DNA from: Poteriospumella lacustris | Taxonomy: Eukaryota; Sar; Chrysophyceae; Chromulinales; Dinobryaceae | DNA length: 51,564 nt | Direction of reading: 5' to 3' | Assembly (NCBI GenBank): GCA_008000375.1 | Contig: SMOI01000232.1 | Location: forward strand, 1 to 51,564 | In this document: positions 31,311-42,065 of the stretch, piece by piece | How the letters are laid out: every line of letters begins with the position of its first letter | How positions within the stretch are numbered: the stretch's first letter is position 1 | Made by a program: the position numbers and the translations under genes | The notes under the pieces: generated by a model | What the model was told of the DNA's origin: nothing | Database searches by the model: none | The model's input: the letters and a program-made list of their open reading frames with translations, nothing else

Positions 31311-32076
31311 TCAACTGTTGTTCACTTCCGCCACGTCCAGGGCAGGCTCAAGGGCATCTTCTCCAACCGAACTCAGCTCTGATGACGTGAACGATTCCCC
31401 TTCAGAATAGGTTTGCGCGCGATCACTGATCGATTCGTGGTCACCTTCTTCGTCCACATGGTTGCTTTCGCCATGGACGTCCTCCGTCTGAACCTCCAAT
31501 TTCTCGCTGGAATCGGACAGATCCTCGCGAGTTATCGGTCGCACGAAATCACTCTTTTCAATCTTCTCGATCAATACAGAGAACACGGGACTCACACAAT
31601 TCTTCTCCAATTCATCTAACGTTCTCAAATTCAGGAGAATTGAATTTTCAGTGCAAAACTCGTACGCCTACAACGCAGCCGTGTTACAACGAAAACTGTG
31701 CAAGTGCAGACTGGTTCGATACCTTGAGCTGGACGTACAAATACTCGTCAGATCCGAGGGCAATATTAACAGGACGATCATTGACGAGAAAGCTCAGAAG
31801 AAGAGGCTACAAAACAAAGTAAGGCCAGCGACAATTCAGTAGTCACAGCGTGGACAGACGTACATTCCAAACATTGGTAGTTCCCCGCAAATCAAGATAC
31901 TCTGGCTTTGAAAATGCGCAGATGGGAGCTGAAGGTTCTTTCTGAGGCCTTCTTGATTGTATATTCTGCTTATTACTTCCCACCGATGGATTCAAGAACA
32001 AATCGCGGCGCACCAACAAGGCTCCAAGCAGCAGAAGACCGACCAGGAAAAACGCTTTCACTGCACCCTCAATCAT
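31311..32076 (-). CDS. Three-exon single-pass membrane protein of unknown function
   Basis: Exons 32076-31864, 31806-31723 and 31667-31311, with GT-AG introns of 57 and 55 bp, all at phase 0; 217 residues. The frame of the middle 28-codon exon is supported by both clean splice joins. The N-terminus MIEGAVKAFFLVGLLLLGALLV is a signal anchor with basic residues right after it. The luminal or cytosolic middle (about 55-125) has an alternating hydrophobic pattern (NPLLLSFLVNDRPVNIALG). The last 75 residues are very acidic and Ser/Glu-rich. I do not recognise the family. The short basic flank after the segment (VRRD) suggests the C-terminal part faces the cytosol, but topology is uncertain. Confidence 0.65.
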
Positions 32077-32428
32077 GGTTTACGGTAGAAGATGGTCTAT
32101 TGTTGGTCGATCGACAATGAACGCGAGCATCAACGAAAGCCTCGAAGGTAATCCTGACCACTAATAAGCCAGAAGGCAGAAGGCCCAAAGAACTTCTTCT
32201 TCGGTGTTCAAACGGCGTCATCATCATCGCGGCCGACAACGGCTACGGACGGACGGACGAGACGGGCGGGCGAGACGGGCGGGTGGTCGTCTCGGTCGTC
32301 GCCAAAGCGCACACCGAAGACGACGATCGAAGACGACGATCGATGGGATTGGTCGAAACAAATCTTCGCGAATCCGTCCACTCTCGCTGTGTCGCACTCA
32401 CATTTCATATCCAGGCGCATAGGTGACA
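32077..32428. other. Divergent 5' region of membrane unknown and RNPS1-like gene
   Basis: A 352 bp gap; includes a GACGATCGAAGACGACGATCG direct repeat near 32320-32345. No supported gene. Confidence 0.45.
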
Positions 32429-33535
32429 ATGGAATTCCATCCTGACAGTTCATCGGAGAACGTTTGTTCCGACAGTATCGCCAGCGATCTGCATGCTGGC
32501 GTCCCTGCGGAGGTGGAAGAAACCCAAATCGAAGCAAATGCCCCGCAAACAAACGACACTCCGCAACCAATCGGAGGTAGTCGTGTTTTGGTCAATAACT
32601 TGTCCAGGTAATGGATTTTCTTCTTTGTCAGTGTTCACTGTCCTGATTTTTGGCTCAGAAACGTCACAGTTGCCCATTTGGAAGAAATCTTCGGCCACTA
32701 CGGGATGGTCAAGGCGGTGGAGCTGCGAAAAGATAAATTCGGATTCTGTAAAGGCGCAGCAAGAATTTCGTTTCAAAACGAAAATGAAGCTGCGAGGTCG
32801 GTGTTGCTCTTGGACGGTGGCCAAATCGATGGAAGCGAACTCAAGGTGTCCTTCGTCCTTGTGGACGACTTCGAGACGGAAGAGACTGTCAACGACACCG
32901 TCGAAAGACCGAAGAATGAGGGAAAAAAGAGTAATAGCGACAGGAAAGAGAGCAGCAGACGTCTTGACAACAGTCGACGGGGAAGAAGTGCGGAAGGCAG
33001 AGGTCGCGACCGTAGGAACGGGCCGGATTCGCGACGGGATCGCTCAAGCGATCGCGCTCGACGTGGAAGATCAAGACCTCGAGATTCGCGTGATCGGGAC
33101 AGTTTTAGACGTCCGTTAGCAAGCAGGGACAGTCGGGATCGTCGTGGCGCTCGACATCGTAGCCGAAGCCGGAGCCGCGATGAGGGACGTTATCGCCGAC
33201 GAAGCTCGGTCTCCCGAAGTGCTTCCCCAAGAGGAAGGTACAGACGCTTGAGTCGGAGTCCTTCCGATCGATCGAGCGAGGGTGGCTACAGAAACCGCCC
33301 CCGCCGTCGATCTCGGTCGTCCTCGTCCTCTCGCTCGCCATCTCGTGCTCGCGGCAGAGCGCGCAGCGACAGTGCGAGCTATCGAAACCGCAGCAGGAGT
33401 AGAAGCCACTCGAGAGGCTACCGAAGTCGATCCAGGTCGCCGTCACACAGTCATCGCAGTCGTTCACGTTCCAGGCGCTCGTCGTCTTCTGGAAGCCGTT
33501 CAGCGGAGGCCTCAAGACGTGTTTCTCCGCCGTAG
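32429..33535 (+). CDS. RNPS1-like SR protein: one RRM followed by an RS domain
   Basis: Nuclear RNA-binding protein, probably in splicing or exon-junction/ASAP-type complexes. Exons 32429-32607 and 32659-33535, a 51 bp intron inside the RRM; 351 residues. The RRM covers about residues 52-127: RNP2 is VLVNNL, the helix LEEIFGHYG follows, and RNP1 is KGAARISF, with the closing strand LKVSFV. From about residue 148 to the end there is an RS domain dense in SR, RS, RD and RR dipeptides, including SPSDRS and SRSPSRA runs. RNPS1 has the reverse order (Ser-rich first, then RRM, then RS), so RNPS1 or another single-RRM SR factor are both possible. ATG 32429 is the first in frame. Confidence 0.82.
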
Positions 33536-33657
33536 CCGCGCCCATCGTCACGTAATTTTCAAATTGCGGCAGTTTTCTTTCATGTGTTGCAAATACCATA
33601 TATTTTCCGATTATGTACACGTCATAAGGAGCCATCAATGACTAGGCAATCTAACAA

Positions 33658-34430
33658 CTAGGCCAATCTTTGGGCCATCTGATCGACGAGAACGGCGACT
33701 TGGCAATCGTCCAAGTGGCTACTCTGCAAAATAGCAGCTCGAATCGCAATAAGCTCGGCTGGCGATCCACTATTACGTAACCATATGGCGCCATTGACGC
33801 CAACAGCGATTTCGAAGGCGAAATGCCGTCCCAGCGCAAGCAAAACAGCGCAGTCGGGCCTCAGCAGCCGTTGCGCTACAGCGCTGGAAACGTTTAAAAC
33901 GAGTCCAGGTTGTAGGGCACCATAAATCTGGAGCAAAACGTTTCAATGGGCGACATAAAAAATGGAATTGAGGATGCAGGACTTACTGTTTCGCCGCTGC
34001 TCCAATCGCGCTTCACTGCGCTGGACGATGCACACGAAATTTCAACATCACCTTCAAGTCCACCCGTGGAAAGAACACGTGCATATATGACCTCTCCTCG
34101 CTTCAATTCTGGCCGGTTTCTTTTTGTTGCACCATCGAAGGCAAGTCGATTCAAGATACAATTCATTCCGCAGAAAATGTTGACCATATAGAAATCGCCC
34201 CCTTTTTCCTCCACAATTCCCACCACTTGATCACCGACGCGCGGATAGTATTTTTTTCTGATAGTATCGACCCAGAAAGCTGCCGGTTTACGGCACTGGA
34301 GAATACCTGGTACAGCGACCACCGCTGACTCCTTGTCGACGCGAAGTCCTTGACCGACCTTCACAACTCCATCCCCACCAATCTTGCTGTCTATAGCTTC
34401 TCCGGGAAGGACGACCACGGAGTTACTCAT
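33658..34430 (-). CDS. EXOSC3: Exosome cap subunit RRP40/EXOSC3 (NTD-S1-KH)
   Basis: Structural S1/KH cap subunit of the RNA exosome. Exons 34430-33987 and 33927-33658 with a 59 bp GT-AG intron at phase 0; 237 residues. The start MSNSVVVLPGEAID fits the short N-terminus of the family; an in-frame ATG at 34583 would add 51 residues, but those contain a likely 3' splice site or 5' UTR. Domains: the N-terminal strand block, then S1 (about 60-130: YYPRVGDQVVGIV, FDGATKRNRP, LKRGEVIYARV), and a KH part (about 150-237) with the exosome-specific GxNG (GVNGAIW). The spacing and the ATKRNRP motif match EXOSC3 rather than RRP4 or CSL4. Convergent with the RNPS1-like gene (122 bp). Confidence 0.92.
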
Positions 34431-34822
34431 CTCTCCTATATCACCAACTTCTGTTAAAATCCTTTGTGATCTGAATCTGACGCAATAAGCCGCCACTGTC
34501 GACGACATAGAGAACGAGAGGAATGGCGCCAGAGGCGGCGAGGCGGCAGCTGCTCCAACAGGGCATGTACATGTTGGATTCATTTGTATGATGCATCTAC
34601 GTGTGGTTTACGTGTCTTCAGTTTGTACATCTTTGGCGAGTTGACAGTTGAGAGGCGGTCGCAGGCGTCGTGACTTCTATGGGAATTGGACCCGTGTTTG
34701 TGAAGCGTTTGCTTCGCAACCGCCTTTACAACTCACTTCACCTCGATCTGTGGTGGACTCTTTTGACCGCTGCGTGGATTGAGCGGTATGTTAGCATGTT
34801 CACTTACTTTTTGCGAGGGAGA
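34431..34822. other. Divergent 5' region of EXOSC3 and PP2C genes
   Basis: About 390 bp with both promoters. The part 34431-34583 is in frame with EXOSC3 and could be coding if a longer start is used. TTTTAACAG near 34455 (minus strand) looks like a 3' splice site, so a 5' UTR intron is possible. Confidence 0.45.
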
Positions 34823-37800
34823 ATGGGAGATTTGATGGCGCCTCGATCGGACAAAAGTCGAGAAATATGGTCACTCATGAAGGTAAAGGCGCATCTTGAG
34901 TTGACCTGACATCACTCTTTCGCCTCATCGCATGCTATACGTTAGAGTGGTCAGTATGACAAGGCTGTCGATGAAATTCGCCGCCAGGGGAATGCATTCG
35001 ATGTCAACACAACGGATGCGAGTACTTCTTTAACCCCGCTTCATATTGCCAGTGCTGCTGGTCATCTGGAGCTTGTAGTTGAGCTTCTTTCTCAAGGAGC
35101 ATCGGTTTCTGCGGTCGATGGCGATCAAAACTGCAGCCTTCATTTGGCAGCCCTGAATGGCCACAAGGGCGTCGTGGAGGTCTTGCTGCGATCGGGTGCA
35201 AACCCCGGCGAACCAAATGGCAAGGGTCTCCTGGCAGTTGAACTGGCTAAGGACCCATTCGTTCGCGACCTATTTCTCAGGGACAGATCAAGTATATTCA
35301 GTCCCGTGGTGCAGGCTCGGAGCCTTTTCGCGGAGTACGTTGCGTCCTACGAGTCCACGAAGGGCACGGACCCCACTCCGCGACGTTCATTGAATGGGGA
35401 GATTGTCGCTGCCCCATCGAAGGGTGACGACGTCGTGGAAGTCTCCTCCCCGCCACCGCCGCTGATGAGTTCGCGACCATCGAAGTCGGAGGTGACCTTC
35501 TACTCCCCCGTATCCGATGCCGTCGCCGCCGCTTCCCGCGGCCCATCGACCCCAGGAATCGTCTACAACTTCAATCTCAATCGCAAGTACTTTGAGAGCC
35601 CGTCTCTGTTCAGTCCAGAGCCCTCGAGGAGCGGGCATGGCGGAAGTGCTCCTGCCGGTTCAGGTACCGAAGAGTCGCGCGAGTTGCGCGAGGCGGTTGT
35701 TGAGGCGGCCGCTGAGACTGCCCTGGCTTGGCAGCTTTCCTCGGAAGAGTTTCAACGCCGATACGAATTAGTGCGGCAAATCCAAGACAAGAAACTGGCA
35801 GCGCTGAGGCTGTCTCTGGAGAGGGAGCCGAGCCTCGCCTCGTGTCGACTGCTGCGCGAGATGGCCAACGAGCTGGTGGACGGGTTCACGCCGGTGCATC
35901 TCGCTGCGCAGTGCGACAACGTGGAGGTACTGCAGCTGTTGTTTGAGCTTGGGACCAATACGTCGGCGTGGACGCGAGACATGCAGGGGCGCACTGCCCT
36001 TCACATCGCGGCGATGCACAACGCCGCCTCTGCGGCGAAGTGGCTGCGAGACCGTATGCGCTCGGAGTCGAAGCTGCCGAAGGTCACCGCGAATGACCCG
36101 GAGAGACACGACGGCATCGGTAGCCATGGCGCCGAGGCAGCAGTGGGGCACGCACCGTCCACCGATGCGGACTTCGACCCGGTGGGCGAGCGCGCGCCCG
36201 TCGACCTCGCGGGGTTGACGCCGTTGGGCTGTGCGAAGCTGGCGTCCTCGAAGAAGCGCGCGAAGCCCATGTCCACGGAGGTGCGCGCTGTTCTGTTCTC
36301 GCCCGGCGATCGCTCCGTGCTGCCCCGCACTCCGCGGGCGGGGAAAAGCCCCGCCCCTCGCCTTCTGCGGCTGGCGAGTTCGATGCCGAACCTGCACGTC
36401 CCTTCCCCCGCGACGACCGCCTGGAGACAGCAGAGCACTCCGATGGCAACGCCTTTCGAAGACGCCGGCCACGTTGGCTACAGCGTCGATGGGGGCGACC
36501 TCGCGGCGCCCTCTCTGGCGGCCGCGGACAGCGGCGGCGGCGTGTTGGTCTTCGCGGTGGCCGAGGCCCAGGGCTGGACCAGCGGCATGGAGGACCGCGC
36601 CTTCAGCTTCTCCCCGCTCACCGCCCACCCTTCGGTCGGGTCGTCCAGAGGCGCCTACCCGCCTCTCCCGTCGCATCTGCCCGCGAGGGACGCCAATCTC
36701 GCGCCCGCGGGGCCCCCCAACTGGCTGACGTGGAGCGTTTTCGGGGTGCTGGACGGCCACGGCGGGAGCTACAGCAGCGACGTGCTGTCCCGCGTTCTCC
36801 CGGAAGTGCTGGTTGAGCTGGCGCTGCAGCGAAGCGACGAGGTGGAGGACAGGGCGGACGCCATCTCCCTGCTGCTGACGGAGACCTTTCGGCTCGCGGA
36901 CCGTCGGCTGGCGCAGGACAAGCGCATGGAGGTCACGACACACCCCCGTTCAGGCCGCCTGTCGAGCTTGGACACGTCCGGCAGCACGGGACTGGTGCTT
37001 CTCGTGACGCCGTCGCTGCTCTGCGTTGCGAACGCCGGCGATTGCCGCTGCGTTCTGGCGAGAACCGACGGCGAGGGCTGGGTCGCGCAGGCGCTGTCCG
37101 TGGACCACAAGCCGTCGTTGCCGGCCGAGCGGCGGCGAATAGAAGCGGCGCAGGCGACGGCAGCTCCAGTGCCGGGCAACGCCGACGTGTGGGAGATCGC
37201 CGTGCCCAATTTCGAGGGCAACAAGCTGCGCGTGTCGCGCGCCTTCGGCGACTTCTGCTTCAAACAGTTTCGGCCGGAAGAAGCCGCCGAGGGCGACGCA
37301 GCGGAGACCCTGTGGCGCCGCCAGCCGGTCACTGCGCTGCCAGAAGTCACGTGCACCCCGCGCGATGCGAAGGGCGACCGGTTCTTGCTGCTGGCGTGCG
37401 ATGGGGTGTGGGACGTGATGAGCAACGAAGACGCGGTCCTGTTCATCGCGGCGAAGCTGCGGCTGTCGTCCGACGGTGCCCCATCGCCGCCCTGTGGCCT
37501 CGCGGAAGCGGCCGAGGCGTGCGACGCACTTCTGGCGGAGTGTCTGTCGCGCGGCAGCCGCGACAACATGACCGTGTGGCTGGTGCTCTTCCAGGGCCCC
37601 TCGGCCCCGCTCACGGGCAGCGGTCGCAGCAGGTCCGTGTCGCCTCGGCTGCCGACGAGTCGCGGGGGCAGTCGGCAGTCGTCGCCCAGAGCGTCCTTCG
37701 TGCAGGCGCACACGAGGTACCTGCCGCCCACCGGCGACGAAGCGCCTGGCGACGCAGGCCCGTCGTTCGTGAAGAACCCGGCGCTCTGGGAGGTCGACGT

Positions 37801-38131
37801 GCCGCAGCCGCCGGACAGCGTGCTCCAAGCTGCGCAGCGCGTCGCGGCGGCGGCGGAACCGTCGGCAGCCGTCTCCGTGTCGTCGCCGTCGCGTGCGCCG
37901 AAAGTGTCCGTCGCGACGGACGACGACGCGTCCTACGCCGCGTCCTACGCCGCGTCGCCCCCCGACGCCGGCATCATGTCTCCGCTGTGCTCCGCTCCCC
38001 GCACCGCGCGCTCGACCAGAACTGCTGACGCTGCGTCAGACCTGCGCGACGGCGTAGAGGGGCTGCACCTCGACGCGGGAGAAGAAGCGGCGCTGTCGGG
38101 CGTCCGAGTGGAGCGCCAGCTGCGCTTCTGA
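34823..38131 (+). CDS. Ankyrin repeat-PP2C (PPM) protein phosphatase fusion
   Basis: Metal-dependent Ser/Thr phosphatase with a substrate- or partner-binding ankyrin module. Exon 1 34823-34882 and exon 2 34946-38131, a 63 bp intron; 1,081 residues. Two ankyrin repeats lie at about residues 45-115 (TPLHIASAAGHLELVVELL, then HLAALNGHKGVVEVLL) and two more at about 330-400 (TPVHLAAQCDNVEVLQLL, ALHIAAMHNAAS). The PP2C domain, about 560-905, keeps its metal residues: MEDR, DGHGG (about 624), ANAGDCR, LSVDHKP, RVSRAFGD, LACDGVWD and SRDNMT (about 892). A Ser/Pro/Ala-rich tail follows. Exon 1 is only 20 codons, so an additional upstream exon cannot be excluded. The phosphatase looks active. Confidence 0.9.
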
Positions 38132-38190
38132 GCACAGCGCCGCCCGTCGTCTGTAAAGTCGTCAATTGTCGTGTCGTTACGTCGCCCTCG

Positions 38191-41100
38191 CTACAGCTGT
38201 TTCTGCGCCGTGCGGTGGGCGGACCGCAAACCGTTCAGCTCCTTTTCGTGCATCGCGAACGTCCGCAACATCGGCGGGGTGTCCGGGAGCAGCGCCTCGC
38301 AGACGTCGAGGCCCGCGCAGGACAGCGTGAAGCGCGCTTTGCCCACGAGCAGCTCGGCGCTGTGCACGCCCAGACAGTGCCGCTGGAGCAGCTCGAGGAC
38401 CCTCAGCGACTGGACGGTGCGCTCGAAGTCTTCCTGCGCCGCTTGCTGCTCGAGACTCTCGGTCGACCGCAAGTGCTGCGTCGCCTGCAGCAGTCGGTCC
38501 GCCTGCGTCATCGCGGCGGCGTGCGGCTCCGCGACTGACGACGCCGTGGCGAGGGAGGACTTGCCGTGGATGAGCATCTCGCGACGCCTTTGCTGCTCGA
38601 GCTCGCGCTGTCGCTGGAGTCGCTCGGCGCAGGAGGCGTGAAGGGCGGCCAAGTCTTCCGCCCAGCGGGCGCGCAATCGACCGATGTGGCGAGGCACGCC
38701 GCCCGGCGACAGCAGCAGCTCGTCGGAGACGCGCCGCCACAGCGCAAAGCCGCTGCCAATCCACCGCGCCCAGCCATCGGCCGCCTCGGTCCCGCCGTCC
38801 GGCGAGGTGCTGGTCAGCGACAGTCGCGTCATCAGGTCGAAGAGCGATCGGTAGTGCCACCGGAAAGTGCCCGAGGCCCAGCGTCGCAACGTCGCCGCCC
38901 AGTGCGTCGTGTGCCCGTGCAGCCACTTGTAGAACGGATGCACGCTGCGCCAGCGTCGGAAGCGCATCTCCTCGTCGTCCTTTGTGGTGCGCCTGGTCTC
39001 TCCCGAGGCGGAGTCTGCTGTGCCAGTGGTCGCGACACTGCTGGCGGAAGTAGATGCGTCGCTGCTGGCGGCTGGGGGCTTGTGCGAGGTCTGGGACTGC
39101 AAATAGGCCGTCTGCGCAGCGCTGAGGCCGCTGGAGAGCGCCGTCGTGAGGCGCTGCAGCAGCGCCGAGAGCAGCTTCGCGCGGAGCCCGAGCGTCCCGG
39201 TCACCTACACGTCGACAAGGTCAACACGCACCAGCCACGTCGCACGTTTCACAATCACAAGCAGAGGCGCACCTGGCAGTGGAACAGGTCGTTCAGCGAC
39301 GGGCCGTCCACCAGCGAGTCCTGCGCCAAGTCTTGTCCTCGCAGCGAGGCGCCCGTGCTGCCATGGCGGAGGTGACGGCTGCGCGTGCTGTGCGCAGAAG
39401 AAACACCCGTGTGCGCGGTGGCGGAGCTGCGCGCCGTGTTGCTGCCCGTGGCGGACCGAGCGTGCGCCAAGGCATCCGCAGCCCCACCGGCGCTGGCAGC
39501 CGCGGCAGAGGTGGCCAGACGATGCAAATCAAGCGACGTGCGCACGTCTCCGGCACAGGCCGGCATCAAGTCCGTCAGGGTGAACGGCAGCAAGAGCGTT
39601 TCCAGCCACCGGTCCACACACACCAGTCGCTTGTAGAACACCAGCACGCGGTAGACGGGCGCGTCGTCGAGCTCGGAGACCGCGTAGATGACGTTGGCGC
39701 CCATGAAGTTCACGTTGTGCTCCTTGCACACGGTGTCCGTGAGCTGCGCCAACAGCCAAGCGCGAATCAGCGTGGCGCCCGCTTTCCATTGGGCCTCGCG
39801 CGACGCCGCATCGTCTCGCCCGACCTCGTGCTGCAGCGACACACAGGGCGCGGGAGACGACGAGGGATCACGACACAGCAGGTCGATGGAGACGACCAGC
39901 CCTGCTCCAGCAGGAACGCCACCGAGGCGCTTCGCAGCCGCCTCCACCGACTCGCTGCGCGCCAGTTTCCAGTGAACGGACGCACCGGTCAGTTGGGGCG
40001 CGTCCGCTCCGCCACCGCCACCGCCACCTGCGACCGACGCGTCGCCTATCGCGAGGGAGAACTTGTAGACCGCAGTCTCCGTCAGGGCGTTCGGCAGCGC
40101 CGACAGTCCCGTGACCGGTTTAGCGTGTCGTCCGGACCGCTGTCCGTGAGCGTGGCGATCGTACAGCAGCGCGGAGAGGTCGCGGAACACCAGGCGGTCG
40201 TTCAGGTGTCCCGCCAGATCGAACAGGAACCTGCACGCCTGCTCGACCTTGCGGAGACCGAGCGACAGATGGCTCCGCACCGAGAGACAAAGGCGTCCGA
40301 ACGACGAGAAGTCGAAGCAGGCCTCTGCAGGCGACTGGGGAGACTGCAAACTGGACAAGTTGGCGCTTTGCGGCGTCAGCGCTCGCATCGGGAAGTAGCG
40401 CAAGATCCACGCCAGGGCCTGGCCGATGGGCGCCTGGGACAAATGCTCCGGATCAACGGCGAAGTCTTCCGAGCGAAGGGTCGTCACCAGTCGCGGCTCT
40501 TCGACGTAGTCGGCGTCACCGTCGTCGTCCGGGCGCTTCTTCGATCGCCGACGACTACCGGGGCGGCTGGTGGACGGACTGGTGGACGCCCGACTTGACT
40601 GCTCAGCGGACCGCACAGCGACCCGGACCGTAGCTATCTCGAAGGGGAAGTCGGGCTGTGCGAGGCGCCGCTTTGCGTACGTTCGCAAGAGTTCCACTTG
40701 AGCTATCCGCATGATTCGCATGGTGCGCAGGAAGAACACGAGCTCGGGTGTTGAAAGAGGCGTGCCGCACGCACCCAGCACTTCGTGCAGCTCGCCTATC
40801 GTTATTACGTTGTCCAAGGCGCCCTTATCGGCTTGTGCGAGGGAAACTCGGACGTCTCGACTGGCGATTTGCTCTTTCATCAATTGCTTCAGACGCGTCC
40901 AATGCTCGAGATAGGCCGGCAGCAAGCTCATGCCGACATGAAGCAACTCTTTCGACAGGGGCTGTCGGTCGTCAATTTGCTGACGGTGCTTCAAGAACGC
41001 GCGAAGGTTCAAGAACTTCCCTTGCTGCACAGGAACTCGGTCGTTCAACATGGCAATTGACCACGACGCGCTAAGAAGCAGTCCGATCAGTCACGCGAAC

Positions 41101-41542
41101 CTCACCCGCCAACGAAATCGTCGTACCTCGATTGAAAGGTCCCGTCGCGAACAAACGTGTCCCGGCTGTTGAAGGCTTCTATGGCTGCGGATCATTGGGT
41201 TAGGGTTATCTCACAACTGTTCACCGCCACGTCACAAGAAGACGCAGAGCAGAACATACCTCGGACGTCTTCGTACGAAAGAAACTTGTCGTTGTCACGA
41301 TCCAGCAATCGAAAATACTCCTCTGCCTTGTCTTTGCCGCGGAAACTTAGTTCTCCCTTTATCCGTATTCCTGAGCGTTGGATTTCTGCTCTCTCGGCTA
41401 TACCGCCTTGGCCATTACCAACGATTGTGGATACGCCCAGACCTAAATCTTCAAAAGTTTGATTGATTGCATCCAGAGCCGTCTCATATTCCAGTTTTTT
41501 TCGTTGCAAACTTTTCAGCAAAATGGAGAAGTCGACAGGCAT
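38191..41542 (-). CDS. Large four-exon protein with a single EF-hand, family not recognised
   Basis: Exons 41542-41260, 41178-41127, 41070-39273 and 39204-38191; introns of 81, 56 and 68 bp are GT-AG and phase-consistent (phases 1, 2, 0), totalling 1,048 residues. Near residue 87 is one EF-hand loop with Asp at 1, 3 and 5 and Asp at 12 (DRDNDKFLSYED). The central part (about 120-690) is predicted mixed helical, with a basic Ser/Arg/Lys-rich linker near residue 280 and a glycine run near 430. A 'HPFYKWLHGH' aromatic segment lies near 790, followed by Leu/Arg-rich coiled-coil-like helices (ERLQRQRELEQQRRREM). No catalytic motif seen. Head-to-head with the C2-like giant (523 bp) and convergent with the phosphatase (59 bp). 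Confidence 0.72.
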
Positions 41543-42065
41543 CTGGAAACTACGAAGAAAGAAGTGTGCTTTGAAGCTTCAAAGAGAAAAGGGTGCAGAA
41601 GGGTGCCTAGAGGGCGAGCAACATTCCAACGTGAAGGGTACTCACTCAAAGGTAGCTTTCGAAGGTCAAAAGTCAAAAGGGAAATGTCCCATATGGCAAT
41701 AACAGTCGAGGTTCGAGTCTGTCGTCGGCCCTTCCTCTCAAATGCCGAAACCAGCTTACTATGTACAAACAGACACCATTACATAGTCAATAAAACAAGC
41801 ACAGCAAGGCAACGGTTGTGTACAGGTTGGTGTGATATTCGATATTCGAAACGCCCACCAGCTATGGCGAAAATGAAACGGCGGCCGGCGTCGTCACTGC
41901 CACCTTGGACCTTTTGGACCTTGGACCGTGGACCTGCTATGTATTATTTCTCATTAAAATTGCCGCCATCGACACTGTATCAGCGACTCCAATAGTCGCC
42001 CCGCGAATCGTCTTCAGCTGATTTTTTTGCGTCATAAGAGCAAGCGACAGCTATTCGTACGTTGA
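41543..42065. other. Divergent 5' region of the EF-hand and C2-repeat genes
   Basis: A 523 bp region. A 178-codon plus-strand frame (41459-41995) overlaps the start of the EF-hand gene and has no recognised motif; I treat it as chance. No tRNA despite a GGTTCGAGTC string near 41709. Confidence 0.45.

Noticed and set aside
41459-41995. 178-codon plus-strand frame before the C2-repeat gene
   Set aside because: Overlaps the EF-hand gene start antisense and contains no motif; probably chance.
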